This document shows positions 7,745 to 14,252 of a stretch of 21,651 bases of DNA, piece by piece. The notes under the pieces are model-generated. The model was given only the letters and a program-made list of their open reading frames with translations. It was not told where the DNA came from and did not search any database. Made by a program: the position numbers and the translations under genes. The first letter of the stretch is position 1. The number at the start of each line of letters is the position of its first letter. Source of the DNA: a bacterium (GTDB taxonomy: Bacteria > Hydrothermota > UBA3073 > JACQXS01 > JAUWAR01); contig JAUWAR010000004.1 in the NCBI GenBank assembly GCA_030601965.1, forward strand, positions 1-21,651, read 5' to 3'.

Positions 7745-8836
7745 TCACTCCTTACTTAATTCTATTTTTGTCCCATTCTCTACTTTACATATTTTTATCT
7801 TTATATGACCAGTAGCTTCTTTTTTATGTGCGGATAACCAATTCTTTAAAGAAACTCTATCCTTTATTCCCTCTGACAATGCCCTTTCTAATAAGAGCAT
7901 TACATTGTAACCTAATATAGATAGTTTTTCTGGCTCTGTTTGATACTTTTCATAAAACATTTTTTTAAATATACTATCTTCTTCTACCTCAGCAAAGAAA
8001 ACACCTTCTATATATTTCTCACCTTTACTAATTACTTTCTCTTTTCCCCAACTGCTTATTCCAAGAATATTCACAGAGTCATTTGCTATTTCATAATACC
8101 AGAGTTTTGGTGCTATAGCCAGGATGTCTTCTGGATAAGCAGGAATGAATATCCCATCCGGCATCTTCTCTTTAATCTCAAGCATCATATCTTCAAAGTC
8201 TCGACTTTTACTACTATACACCTTATGGATTATAATCTCTGCACCAAGTGCCTCTACCTCAGATATAAATACATCTACAACATTGGAGGTATGAGCATCA
8301 TCTGGACAAAGAACTGCAAATCTCGTGATTCCAAGAACACTGACTCCATATTCTCCAATTGCCGATGCCTCAGATTCCTCCTCTGAATTAATACGATAAG
8401 CATAAGGACTTATAGAGGTGATTCTACTTTCTGTAGCAGTAGGGCTAATCATAACAACTTTATAGAAATCACATACACAAGCAACAGGGATAGCCGTGAT
8501 AGAAAATAAAGGACCAAGAAGTACTGTCACATTCCTTTTTAAAATTAATTCTTTTGCTCCAAGCACAGCCTCAATAGGGTCACCCTTTGTATCATAATAA
8601 ACAACAGGAATAGAAAAAAAACTCATCCCCTGTCTTATCGCCTCTCCGTATGCTTTATATCTTCCTGATAGCGGAATCAATGCCCCAATTATCGGTTTTT
8701 TATGTTTGGTAATCTGGGTATGATAGGTATAATTTGTGCTTGCAACCTTACCGTTTTCTGCACACCCATAAAACAGTAGGCAGTGGGCAGTAGGCAGTAG
8801 GCAGTAAAAAAGGTACCTTATCTTCTTGTAATTCAT
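7745..8836 (-). CDS. Periplasmic-binding-type lipoprotein (branched-chain amino acid or LpoA-like)
   Basis: The 363-residue protein has a type 1 periplasmic binding fold as in Leu/Ile/Val-binding proteins and PBP activators: GALIPLSGRYKAYGEAIRQG, then LLGPLFS, then VVMISPTATES, and GISSWG further on. No permease or ATPase genes are near, so a regulatory or cell-wall role (LpoA-like) is as likely as transport. The signal peptide ends at a lipobox LFYGC with C25. Its core (YCLLPTAHCLL, 11-21) is encoded by a heptamer tandem repeat in four copies. ATG follows the CBS-gene stop by 5 bases, with no clear ribosome site, so translation may be coupled. Confidence 0.82.
   Translation of the reverse strand: MNYKKIRYLFYCLLPTAHCLLFYGCAENGKVASTNYTYHTQITKHKKPIIGALIPLSGRYKAYGEAIRQGMSFFSIPVVYYDTKGDPIEAVLGAKELILKRNVTVLLGPLFSITAIPVACVCDFYKVVMISPTATESRITSISPYAYRINSEEESEASAIGEYGVSVLGITRFAVLCPDDAHTSNVVDVFISEVEALGAEIIIHKVYSSKSRDFEDMMLEIKEKMPDGIFIPAYPEDILAIAPKLWYYEIANDSVNILGISSWGKEKVISKGEKYIEGVFFAEVEEDSIFKKMFYEKYQTEPEKLSILGYNVMLLLERALSEGIKDRVSLKNWLSAHKKEATGHIKIKICKVENGTKIELSKE
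8774..8805. repeat. Heptamer tandem repeat, four copies plus partial
   Basis: On the plus strand the unit is AGGCAGT (8778-8784, 8785-8791 with one change to GGGCAGT, 8792-8798, 8799-8805), preceded by CAGT. On the coding strand this is ACTGCCT. Three units make 21 nt and encode the seven residues YCLLPTA (or the equivalent rotation), so the array produces a hydrophobic stretch. It lies inside the signal peptide of the substrate-binding lipoprotein. Confidence 0.92.
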
Positions 8837-8841
8837 ATCTT

Positions 8842-9627
8842 TTAACTTTTAACTTTATTTACTATTACCTTATAAATTCTCTGTTTATCTGCACCGGTAA
8901 TCTTCATTGAGAGATTGTCAATCTTGAAGCACTCACCCCTTTTAGGGATTCTCTCAAGTCTTGAGAATATTAACCCTGCAAGAGTATTCACATCTTCATC
9001 ATTATACCCTGTCCTCATCAACTCGTTAAATTTATCTAATTCTATCCTTGCGTTAAAAAGATACGAACCCTCATTAATCTTCTTATACAGGGTTTCTTCT
9101 CTATCAAATTCATCCTGTAATTCACCTACAATCTCCTCTACTAAGTCTTCTATTGTCACCAATCCACATACCCCTCCATATTCATCAGATACTATTGCCA
9201 TAGATACTTTACTCTTTTGCAGACTCTTAAGAGCATTCATCACAGACATTGATACAGGCACAAAAGTTGGGAGTCTCAGTGCCTCAATTACCGCCATATC
9301 TGGTAAACTTGTGAACCTAAACAGGTCCTTGGCATGTATAATCCCTATTATGTTATCAAGAGAACCCTCATAAACAGGTATCCTTGAATATCCTTCCTCA
9401 ATTACAAGTTTAATTGCATCTTCTATTTTAGCACTTGCTTGTATTGATATCATATCAACTCTTGGAATCAGCACCTCTTCTATCTCGGTATCGCCTACAT
9501 CAAATACACCCTTTATCATCTCTGCCTCTGCTTCTGTAATTATACCCTCTTCCTCTCCTTTGGCAATAATATCCTTTACTTCCTCTTCTGTTTCAGGTAA
9601 TTTCTTTTTTTTAAACAGTTTAAACAT
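8842..9627 (-). CDS. CBS-pair protein of the CorC/HlyC type
   Basis: The 261-residue soluble protein has a short linker region, two CBS domains (about 57-107, with YSRIPVYEGSLDNIIGIIHAKD, and 122-172, with IVSDEYGGVCGLVTIEDLVEEIVGE) and a C-terminal CorC_HlyC transporter-associated domain (about 185-258). It lacks the membrane DUF21 domain of the larger family members, like E. coli CorC/YbeX. Members have been linked to Mg2+/Co2+ export and to membrane or ribosome functions. It overlaps the end of the DUF502 gene by 8 bp, so the two are translationally coupled. The stop lies in two copies of AGTTAAA, another small heptamer pair. Confidence 0.9.
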   Translation of the reverse strand: MFKLFKKKKLPETEEEVKDIIAKGEEEGIITEAEAEMIKGVFDVGDTEIEEVLIPRVDMISIQASAKIEDAIKLVIEEGYSRIPVYEGSLDNIIGIIHAKDLFRFTSLPDMAVIEALRLPTFVPVSMSVMNALKSLQKSKVSMAIVSDEYGGVCGLVTIEDLVEEIVGELQDEFDREETLYKKINEGSYLFNARIELDKFNELMRTGYNDEDVNTLAGLIFSRLERIPKRGECFKIDNLSMKITGADKQRIYKVIVNKVKS

Positions 9628-10219
9628 TTCTATTCTCAGGCAATATCACTCCTCCAGAAATTATTGTCCTGAATGCCTCATCAACTGACAAATCTGTCTT
9701 TCTTGCCTCATCTTTAGGGTAAATTATATAAAATCCAGATGTTGGATTCGGAGAAGTGGGAACAAAAACATTTATATATTCCTTATCTATTTTCCAGGTA
9801 GATTCATTTGTCATAAAAGCCAGTGTCCATGTGCCTTTTCGCGGATATTCAATAAGCACTACTTTTCTGAATGCCCCCTTGTCCAGAAATACAGCATTTG
9901 TGAATCTACGAGCAGAAGTATATATAGTGCGAATAAAGGGAAGTCTTTCTATCATTCTTTCGCCAAATTTTAAAGTGTATTTCCCGATATAAGATGAAGT
10001 AATTATGCCAATAAGATAGATGATAGCTACAATAAAGATAAAACCAATAAGAGAAATCACATATGAAGGTAGAGATTGAAAAAGAATAGCATTCTTGAAA
10101 ATAACACTGAAAAAACCACCGATTTTTGCAATCAAAAACCAGACCACAGCAAGAGTAAGTCCTATAGGTAGAATAGCAATTATCCCCATGATAAATGTTG
10201 ACCTTACCGTCCTTTTCAT
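9620..10219 (-). CDS. DUF502 family membrane protein
   Basis: The protein (199 residues from ATG at 10219) has two N-terminal membrane helices (about 8-30 and 48-75) followed by a soluble domain with RLPFIRTIYTSARRF, VVLIEYPRKGTWTLAFMT and VFVPTSPNPTSGF, all typical of DUF502. Function in the family is unknown; it is often near envelope genes. A TTG at 10249 would add ten residues (NRRDACSTK within them), but these are encoded by a 28-bp palindromic repeat, so I take the ATG, which matches the normal family start. The repeat lies 7 bases before this ATG, and no ribosome binding site is visible. First gene of a six-gene run down to pgk. Confidence 0.88.
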   Translation of the reverse strand: MKRTVRSTFIMGIIAILPIGLTLAVVWFLIAKIGGFFSVIFKNAILFQSLPSYVISLIGFIFIVAIIYLIGIITSSYIGKYTLKFGERMIERLPFIRTIYTSARRFTNAVFLDKGAFRKVVLIEYPRKGTWTLAFMTNESTWKIDKEYINVFVPTSPNPTSGFYIIYPKDEARKTDLSVDEAFRTIISGGVILPENRNV

Positions 10220-10220
10220 T

Positions 10221-10248
10221 TTGGTAGAACAGGCGTCTCGCCTGTTCA
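10221..10248. repeat. 28-bp palindromic repeat, copy 1, at the DUF502 start
   Basis: The unit begins TTGGTAGAACAGGCG and ends CGCCTGTTCA; its core is a 9-bp stem GAACAGGCG / CGCCTGTTC with loop TCT (10227-10247). The same 28 bases recur at 12436-12463 and 12633-12660 in the same orientation. This copy sits in the leader of the DUF502 mRNA where a ribosome binding site is expected. Confidence 0.93.
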
Positions 10249-10272
10249 AGAGTTTGTTTCTACTAAGAACTT

Positions 10273-10303
10273 ATTATTACCTGTTTTCCTTTCTTAATGT
10301 CAA
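10273..10303 (-). promoter_or_regulatory. Promoter for the DUF502-hppA-pgk run
   Basis: On the minus strand, TTGACA (10303-10298) is followed after 19 bases by AATAAT (10278-10273), five of six matches to TATAAT. Expected start near 10266, about 46 nt before the DUF502 ATG, with the palindromic repeat in the leader. Consensus match only. Confidence 0.5.
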
Positions 10304-10320
10304 CCTTTTTTTAAAATTTC

Positions 10321-10350
10321 TTGACACCATTATGAATTATGAATTATGAG
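10321..10350 (+). promoter_or_regulatory. Promoter whose -10 lies in a heptamer array
   Basis: TTGACA at 10321-10326 is followed after 18 bases by TATGAG (10345-10350), one of five tandem heptamer units that each contain TATGA. Transcription would begin near 10357, and the only open ATG is at 10360, so the message would be nearly leaderless. It diverges from the DUF502 promoter 17 bp away. Confidence 0.45.
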
Positions 10351-10366
10351 TTATGAGTTATGAGTT
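10332..10366. repeat. Heptamer tandem repeat, five copies, in the promoter and start region
   Basis: Units are ATGAATT twice (10332, 10339) then ATGAGTT three times (10346, 10353, 10360). Each unit carries an ATG, and because seven is not a multiple of three, successive ATGs fall in successive frames. The first four meet a stop within six codons; only the last, at 10360, is open. Confidence 0.93.
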
Positions 10367-11825
10367 CTAATAGACTAATACATCTTTTTTACTGCCTACT
10401 GCCTACTGCCTACTGTATTCCGGTTGTGCTACTAATAAAAAACCACATTCCACCTCTTCTCGTAAACGATACTTATCTTATGAACAATGCATAAATAAAT
10501 ACAACAGAAAACTTTTTTTAATAGGAGAAGGCAGGGCGGGTTTAACTGAACAAGACCCAAAGTCTGCTGCAGAGACAAGAGCCAGAACCGACCTTGCAAA
10601 GCAGATTAAAGTAAAAGTAATGGAAACAATGGTAACTGAATTAATTGAAAGGGACAAGGTCATAAAATCCAGTGCAGAGATACTTGCACAGTCAATTGTA
10701 GATTCAATGGAACTTAAAGGGACTTACATTGCTTATAGTAAGCCAAATAAAGAATCTCTAATGCACGAGGCAATATGTGTGCTTAAAAGAACAGATGCAT
10801 CAGAATGGCTCTCCAAAGATATAGATGAGGCATATAAGTTAGCAAATAATTATTTTTTGCAAGCAAAGAAAGAAGAAAGAATTGCCAATCTTAAACCAGC
10901 ACTGAGTTATCTCGATAATGCCTTAAAATTTCTGCTTAAAGGCAAAGCTCTTGAAGAAGAGTATCAAATAATAACTGCCCCTGTAAGACAAATGGTCTCT
11001 TCTAAACCTCAAATTTCCCCTCCTTGCAGGGATAGTATCCAACTGTTATCCGATAATATATTAAACTCTATAAGATTGAAAAAGATAAGAGGCGATAACC
11101 AGCGAGTAACATTAAGAGAAAAACCTGAAATCCCATTAGAGGTGCAGGTACCCTATAAAGGTATGGGTGTCCCAAATATTCCACTCACCCTTGAATTCAA
11201 AAAAGGCACAGGGGATTTAAAAACAAGAGTAACTACAAATGAGAAAGGATATGCACAATGTCCAGTTTATAAGATTGAGACAGCATTTAAGCCCAATATA
11301 ATCTCCTGTCATCTCCCCTTAAGTAAGCAGATGGTGAATTTTTCCATTTATGGTATTTCCAGGAGAGAGATTACTCGGATTACTGTAGCCATTAGAGAGG
11401 AGAATTTAGGCAGTCCATCCTCTATGAAATTTAGTGAAACTTGTCTGGAAAGTGAACTCTCAGATTCAGGATTTAAGATTGTCCAGAAGGAAATATCAGA
11501 TGAAATAATTGATGAATGCCTTAAAGGAAACCTCAAAAATGTAGGGGCGTATGGCAATACGCCCTTACTTGATATTGACATTCTCATTGTTGGAAAAGTA
11601 ACCGCATTTTCACCAACCAATGTAGAGGGGTATTTTGTTATTGCCAGGTCCCAGGCGGTAGTGAAGGCTATTGACCTCAGCAAAGGAGTTGCTCTTATTT
11701 CTTGCGAAACACAAGAGAAAAGTGGGGGAGAGGATAGGGTTAAAGCAGGCATATCAGCATTAAAAAAGGTAGCACCAAAAGTCACTACCTGTATAGTGAA
11801 AAAATTAATAGAACAAGGATTCTAA
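10360..11825 (+). CDS. LPP20-like lipoprotein with start and body in different frames
   Basis: The main frame is open from 10374 to the stop at 11825 but contains no ATG, GTG or TTG before 10620, which lies inside a conserved domain. That frame reads a lipoprotein signal end (LLPTAYCLLYSGC), then LFLIGEGRAGLTEQDPKSA and AETRARTDLAKQIKVKV, an LPP20-type domain. A middle segment (VTLREKPEIPLEVQVPYKG to TTNEKGYAQC) looks Ig-like, and the C-terminal part (ILIVGKVTAF, SQAVVKAIDL) resembles FlgT or TolB-like outer-membrane lipoproteins. The upstream ATG at 10360 is in another frame and ends at 10494. One more ACTGCCT unit at 10391-10415 would join them. A conservative start is ATG 10620 (401 residues). 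A 28-bp palindrome lies in frame at 11541. Confidence 0.75.
10391..10415. repeat. Heptamer tandem repeat ACTGCCT, three copies plus partial
   Basis: Units at 10391-10397, 10398-10404 and 10405-10411, then ACTG. It has the same unit as the array in the neighbouring lipoprotein (8774-8805) but one copy fewer. It encodes the hydrophobic core of the signal peptide, and its copy number decides whether ATG 10360 reads into the gene body. Confidence 0.94.
11541..11568. repeat. Palindromic element inserted in frame in the LPP20-like gene
   Basis: Arms GTAGGGGCGTAT (11541-11552) and ATACGCCCTTAC (11557-11568) pair over 12 positions with one G-T wobble and a four-base loop GGCA. It reads as VGAYGNTPL in the protein, just before a conserved-looking LLDIDILIVGK. 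A second palindrome family, different in sequence from those at 10221 and 5388. Confidence 0.75.
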
Positions 11826-11848
11826 ATTTAGAACAATAGTGTTGCACA

Positions 11849-11936
11849 TTTTTCTGTCATTGCGAGGAGTCCGTCAGCTGACGGACGACGAAGCAATCTA
11901 TGAGATTGCTTCGCTATCGCTCGCAATGACGAAAAA
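11849..11936. repeat. Cloverleaf-like palindromic repeat, 88 bp
   Basis: An outer stem pairs GTCATTGCGAG (11856-11866) with CTCGCAATGAC (11920-11930), extended by TTTTTC (11849-11854) with GAAAAA (11931-11936). Inside are a perfect 18-bp palindrome, GTCCGTCAG/CTGACGGAC (11869-11886), and a hairpin CGAAGCAATCT / AGATTGCTTCG (11889-11913). The CATTGCGAG...CTCGCAATG frame is known to me as a dispersed repeat in several bacterial groups. It lies between the LPP20-like and LolA-like genes and may also terminate transcription. Confidence 0.88.
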
Positions 11937-11951
11937 GTGAATCTACATTGA

Positions 11952-12623
11952 TTGAACTATTTTTTATTTTTTATATTATCTCTCAAGACACTCACTGGCG
12001 ATTTTATACGAGAGACATATAACCAGGGAGATAAAGAAACTATAACGGGTTCATTCTACTACTCCGCACCTTCTCAAATCCTTTTACATATCAAAAACCC
12101 TACCAATCAAATTCTGACCTGGAATAAGGACACGCTTATTATTTTTTATCCCGAACAGAAAAAGGCATTCAAGATTTTAAAGACCCTAAATCCTTTACCC
12201 CAGCTAATCTCAGTAGTATCAGGAGACTTTAAAGGGATAGAGAATCTGGGTTGGACACTTTTTAAAAGGATAAAAAAAGCGGATACACTATATTCATATT
12301 TTGTTCCTAAAAAACAAGAGATTATGGGGTCCATGGCTATTGGAAAACTTAAGGATAAGATAGTTGTTTCTGAACTGAGAGACACAGATGGAGAGTTAAT
12401 TGCAAAAACCTCTTTTTCTCAACACTTACAACATATTGGTAGAACAGGCGTCTCGCCTGTTCATTATATACCTTCCAGGATTTCTTTATGGAGAATTTCT
12501 GATGCAGATACTACACGAGAGGAAATAGAATTAAAGAATATGATATTTAATAGTCAAATTCCAGACAGTGTCCTGCATTTTCATATCCCTCAGTCTTCCG
12601 ATATAGAGATTACATACTGGTAA
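11952..12623 (+). CDS. LolA-like outer-membrane lipoprotein carrier, unusual N-terminus
   Basis: The 223-residue protein shows the LolA pattern: LKTLTGDFIRETYNQ (11-25), ETITGSFYYSAPSQILLHI, then TLIIFYPEQKKAFKI. LolA carries lipoproteins across the periplasm. The start is a TTG at 11952 with no ribosome site and an in-frame stop directly before it. Family members usually have a full signal peptide and about 15 more residues before SLKTL; here only a 10-residue hydrophobic stretch remains. The cloverleaf repeat ends 15 bp upstream, so the 5' end may have been damaged by that insertion. Residues about 162-171 (IGRTGVSPVH) are encoded by a palindromic repeat copy. Possibly a decaying gene. Confidence 0.68.
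   Translation: MNYFLFFILSLKTLTGDFIRETYNQGDKETITGSFYYSAPSQILLHIKNPTNQILTWNKDTLIIFYPEQKKAFKILKTLNPLPQLISVVSGDFKGIENLGWTLFKRIKKADTLYSYFVPKKQEIMGSMAIGKLKDKIVVSELRDTDGELIAKTSFSQHLQHIGRTGVSPVHYIPSRISLWRISDADTTREEIELKNMIFNSQIPDSVLHFHIPQSSDIEITYW
12436..12463. repeat. 28-bp palindromic repeat, copy 2, inside the LolA-like gene
   Basis: Identical over 28 bases to the copies at 10221 and 12633. It is read in frame as part of IGRTGVSPVH, without a stop codon, about two thirds of the way through the LolA-like protein. Confidence 0.94.
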
Positions 12624-12632
12624 AATCTCCAT

Positions 12633-12660
12633 TTGGTAGAACAGGCGTCTCGCCTGTTCA
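12633..12660. repeat. 28-bp palindromic repeat, copy 3, after the LolA-like gene
   Basis: The third identical copy starts 9 bp after the TAA of the LolA-like gene. Its 9-bp GC-rich stem could serve as a transcription terminator, though no T-run follows. Copies 2 and 3 are 169 bp apart. Confidence 0.94.
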
Positions 12661-13007
12661 AAGGACAACTTTTTAATCCTACAATTTGTAACCTACCTTT
12701 ACCCTTCAAAGATGACAAGACCCGACTCTAAATCTTCCCCATTTAAGTTGTAATTTTGCAAAAATTTATTTCAAACCAACTTATTTTTCTTGACACACTC
12801 ATAGGTATCTTAATAATATGTGGTATCTTCAAGTGATGGTTACAATATTTGGGTGAAAGAGCAAAAGCAAAATTATGGAAGCTGTGAACAAAGAGAATAA
12901 TATTTCTCTTCTGGCGTGTTAAGTTGTAACCACACCTTAAAGCCAGGACATAAAAATATATTAAAAAGAAGGAAAAAATCTTAGATTAATTCAAAAGAGG
13001 TGATAAT
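12661..13007 (+). other. Gene-free stretch with a structured leader
   Basis: No gene is seen between 12624 and 13007. The first part (12661-12780) is AT-rich with nothing I recognise. After the promoter at 12790, a leader of about 180 nt precedes the S1/P1-like gene. It has a 9-bp outer pair TGGTTACAA (12837-12845) / TTGTAACCA (12924-12932) enclosing an inner hairpin AAGAGAA (12891-12897) / TTCTCTT (12904-12910). The length and pairing suggest a regulatory RNA leader. It matches no riboswitch class I know. Confidence 0.4.
12790..12817 (+). promoter_or_regulatory. Promoter for the S1/P1-like gene
   Basis: TTGACA at 12790-12795, 16-base spacer, then AATAAT at 12812-12817 (five of six consensus bases). 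Transcription would start near 12825, about 180 nt before the ATG. Confidence 0.55.
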
Positions 13008-14105
13008 ATGAAAACCATAGCTCATGCATGGCTCGGATTAATGGCTTTAGAGAGGCTAAAGTCTCCAAAATCAACAGGATACCTAGGGAATAAATTTAAG
13101 TCATACTTTCTTGGTAAAAGATTTGATTCCTATTACAACAAACAGGCAAAAAAATTTGTGGAATTCTTTGACAAGCACAAAGATGCTTTTGTCCAGGGTG
13201 CTTGGTTTCCTGATAGTGTTATCTCTGATAATCTCACAGGAGGTCACACACTAAAATTCAAAAAACCATCACAAAAAGAAAAACAAGATGCTTCTGTAAT
13301 AAAAAACCAGACACCAGAGCATTTAAGTTCAAGGAGGGAATTCATTAAAAAATCAAGATTAAAAGAAAAGGTTTATGTGAAATTAAAGTATACTCTCCCG
13401 GATAGATGCGAGGCTTTAAGCCACGCTATCAGGGACATGATTTTAATACAAAAGCATGAACTAAAAGGCTCTGCTATAATACATAATGACAACCAGATAA
13501 CTCTTTACTTTCTTATGCTGAGCCATTACTTGGCTGATGCACATGTCCCACCACATTGTGATGCAAGAGATTTTTATACTCCACCAACAATACACCCAGA
13601 TATGGAAAAATATTGGGACGATGAAATAAAGAAATTTTATAGATTTGACAAAAAAAGAAAGGTTTTTGACTATGACCTTGATGGTGCACCCGAGATTAAT
13701 GATAAAAAGAAAAAGAAATTTAAGGACTCTTATCTTTATGAAGTTCTGGAAGTATTGAGCAAAAGAAAATGGAATCCTACTGATAAAAAATCAAAATATC
13801 TGGGAAAAAACAACAGGAAAATCTATGACTATGCTAAGGCAGTGTGCTTTGATTCATATCTCTTATCCACATGGTTTATTCCAGAGATGCCCAAAAAAGA
13901 TTACAAAAAAATAAAAATATTAAAAGACGATAAATATAAAAAAAATCTAAGAAAAATGAGTGTTCATGTGCTGGCTGATGCAATTGATTCTATTGCTCTT
14001 ATTTGGCTGCTAACCTGGGACAAATACAATAAGCTAAAAAAGCAGGCTGATGAGAAGAAAAAACAAATCAAAAAAGGAAAGAAGAAGTCAAAACGAAAAT
14101 ACTAG
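13008..14105 (+). CDS. S1/P1-nuclease or phospholipase C-like zinc protein, lysine-rich
   Basis: The 365-residue protein carries the metal-ligand pattern of the zinc-dependent phospholipase C / S1-P1 nuclease fold: H6 near the start (IAHAWLG), GAWFPDS with D69, GGH with H80, the block LSHYLADAHVPPH (H173, D177, H179, H183), then H196 and E206 in HPDMEKYWDDEI. In the classic enzymes the N-terminus itself binds zinc after signal peptide removal; here no signal peptide is seen and the histidine is six residues in. The protein is unusually rich in lysine, with a basic tail (KKQIKKGKKKSKRKY). AGAGGTGATA precedes the ATG. Substrate unknown; it stands alone, with its own promoter and leader, and could be an acquired gene. 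Confidence 0.72.
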   Translation: MKTIAHAWLGLMALERLKSPKSTGYLGNKFKSYFLGKRFDSYYNKQAKKFVEFFDKHKDAFVQGAWFPDSVISDNLTGGHTLKFKKPSQKEKQDASVIKNQTPEHLSSRREFIKKSRLKEKVYVKLKYTLPDRCEALSHAIRDMILIQKHELKGSAIIHNDNQITLYFLMLSHYLADAHVPPHCDARDFYTPPTIHPDMEKYWDDEIKKFYRFDKKRKVFDYDLDGAPEINDKKKKKFKDSYLYEVLEVLSKRKWNPTDKKSKYLGKNNRKIYDYAKAVCFDSYLLSTWFIPEMPKKDYKKIKILKDDKYKKNLRKMSVHVLADAIDSIALIWLLTWDKYNKLKKQADEKKKQIKKGKKKSKRKY

Positions 14106-14252
14106 CTTTATTTATTTTAATATTACCAAAACTTTCCAAGTTGTTTAACATTTACCTGAAGATGCTAAATCAATAATAATAAAGGTATTCGCTATTGGTA
14201 ACCACCCTCTATAAAATCGTCAAAACAAAAAATGAAATGCCGGGGAATGTAG

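Noticed and set aside
11849..11936. Cloverleaf shape as a tRNA gene
   Set aside because: It has no T-loop consensus, no anticodon-like seven-base loop and no CCA-type acceptor; arms are typical of a dispersed palindrome.
10221..12660. Three identical repeats as a CRISPR remnant
   Set aside because: Spacing is 2.2 kb and 0.2 kb, the copies lie in and beside genes, and no cas gene or regular spacer is present.
12826..13007. Leader as a fluoride or cyclic-di-GMP riboswitch
   Set aside because: A GATGG and some GCAAA strings are present, but the conserved cores and pairings of those classes are not.
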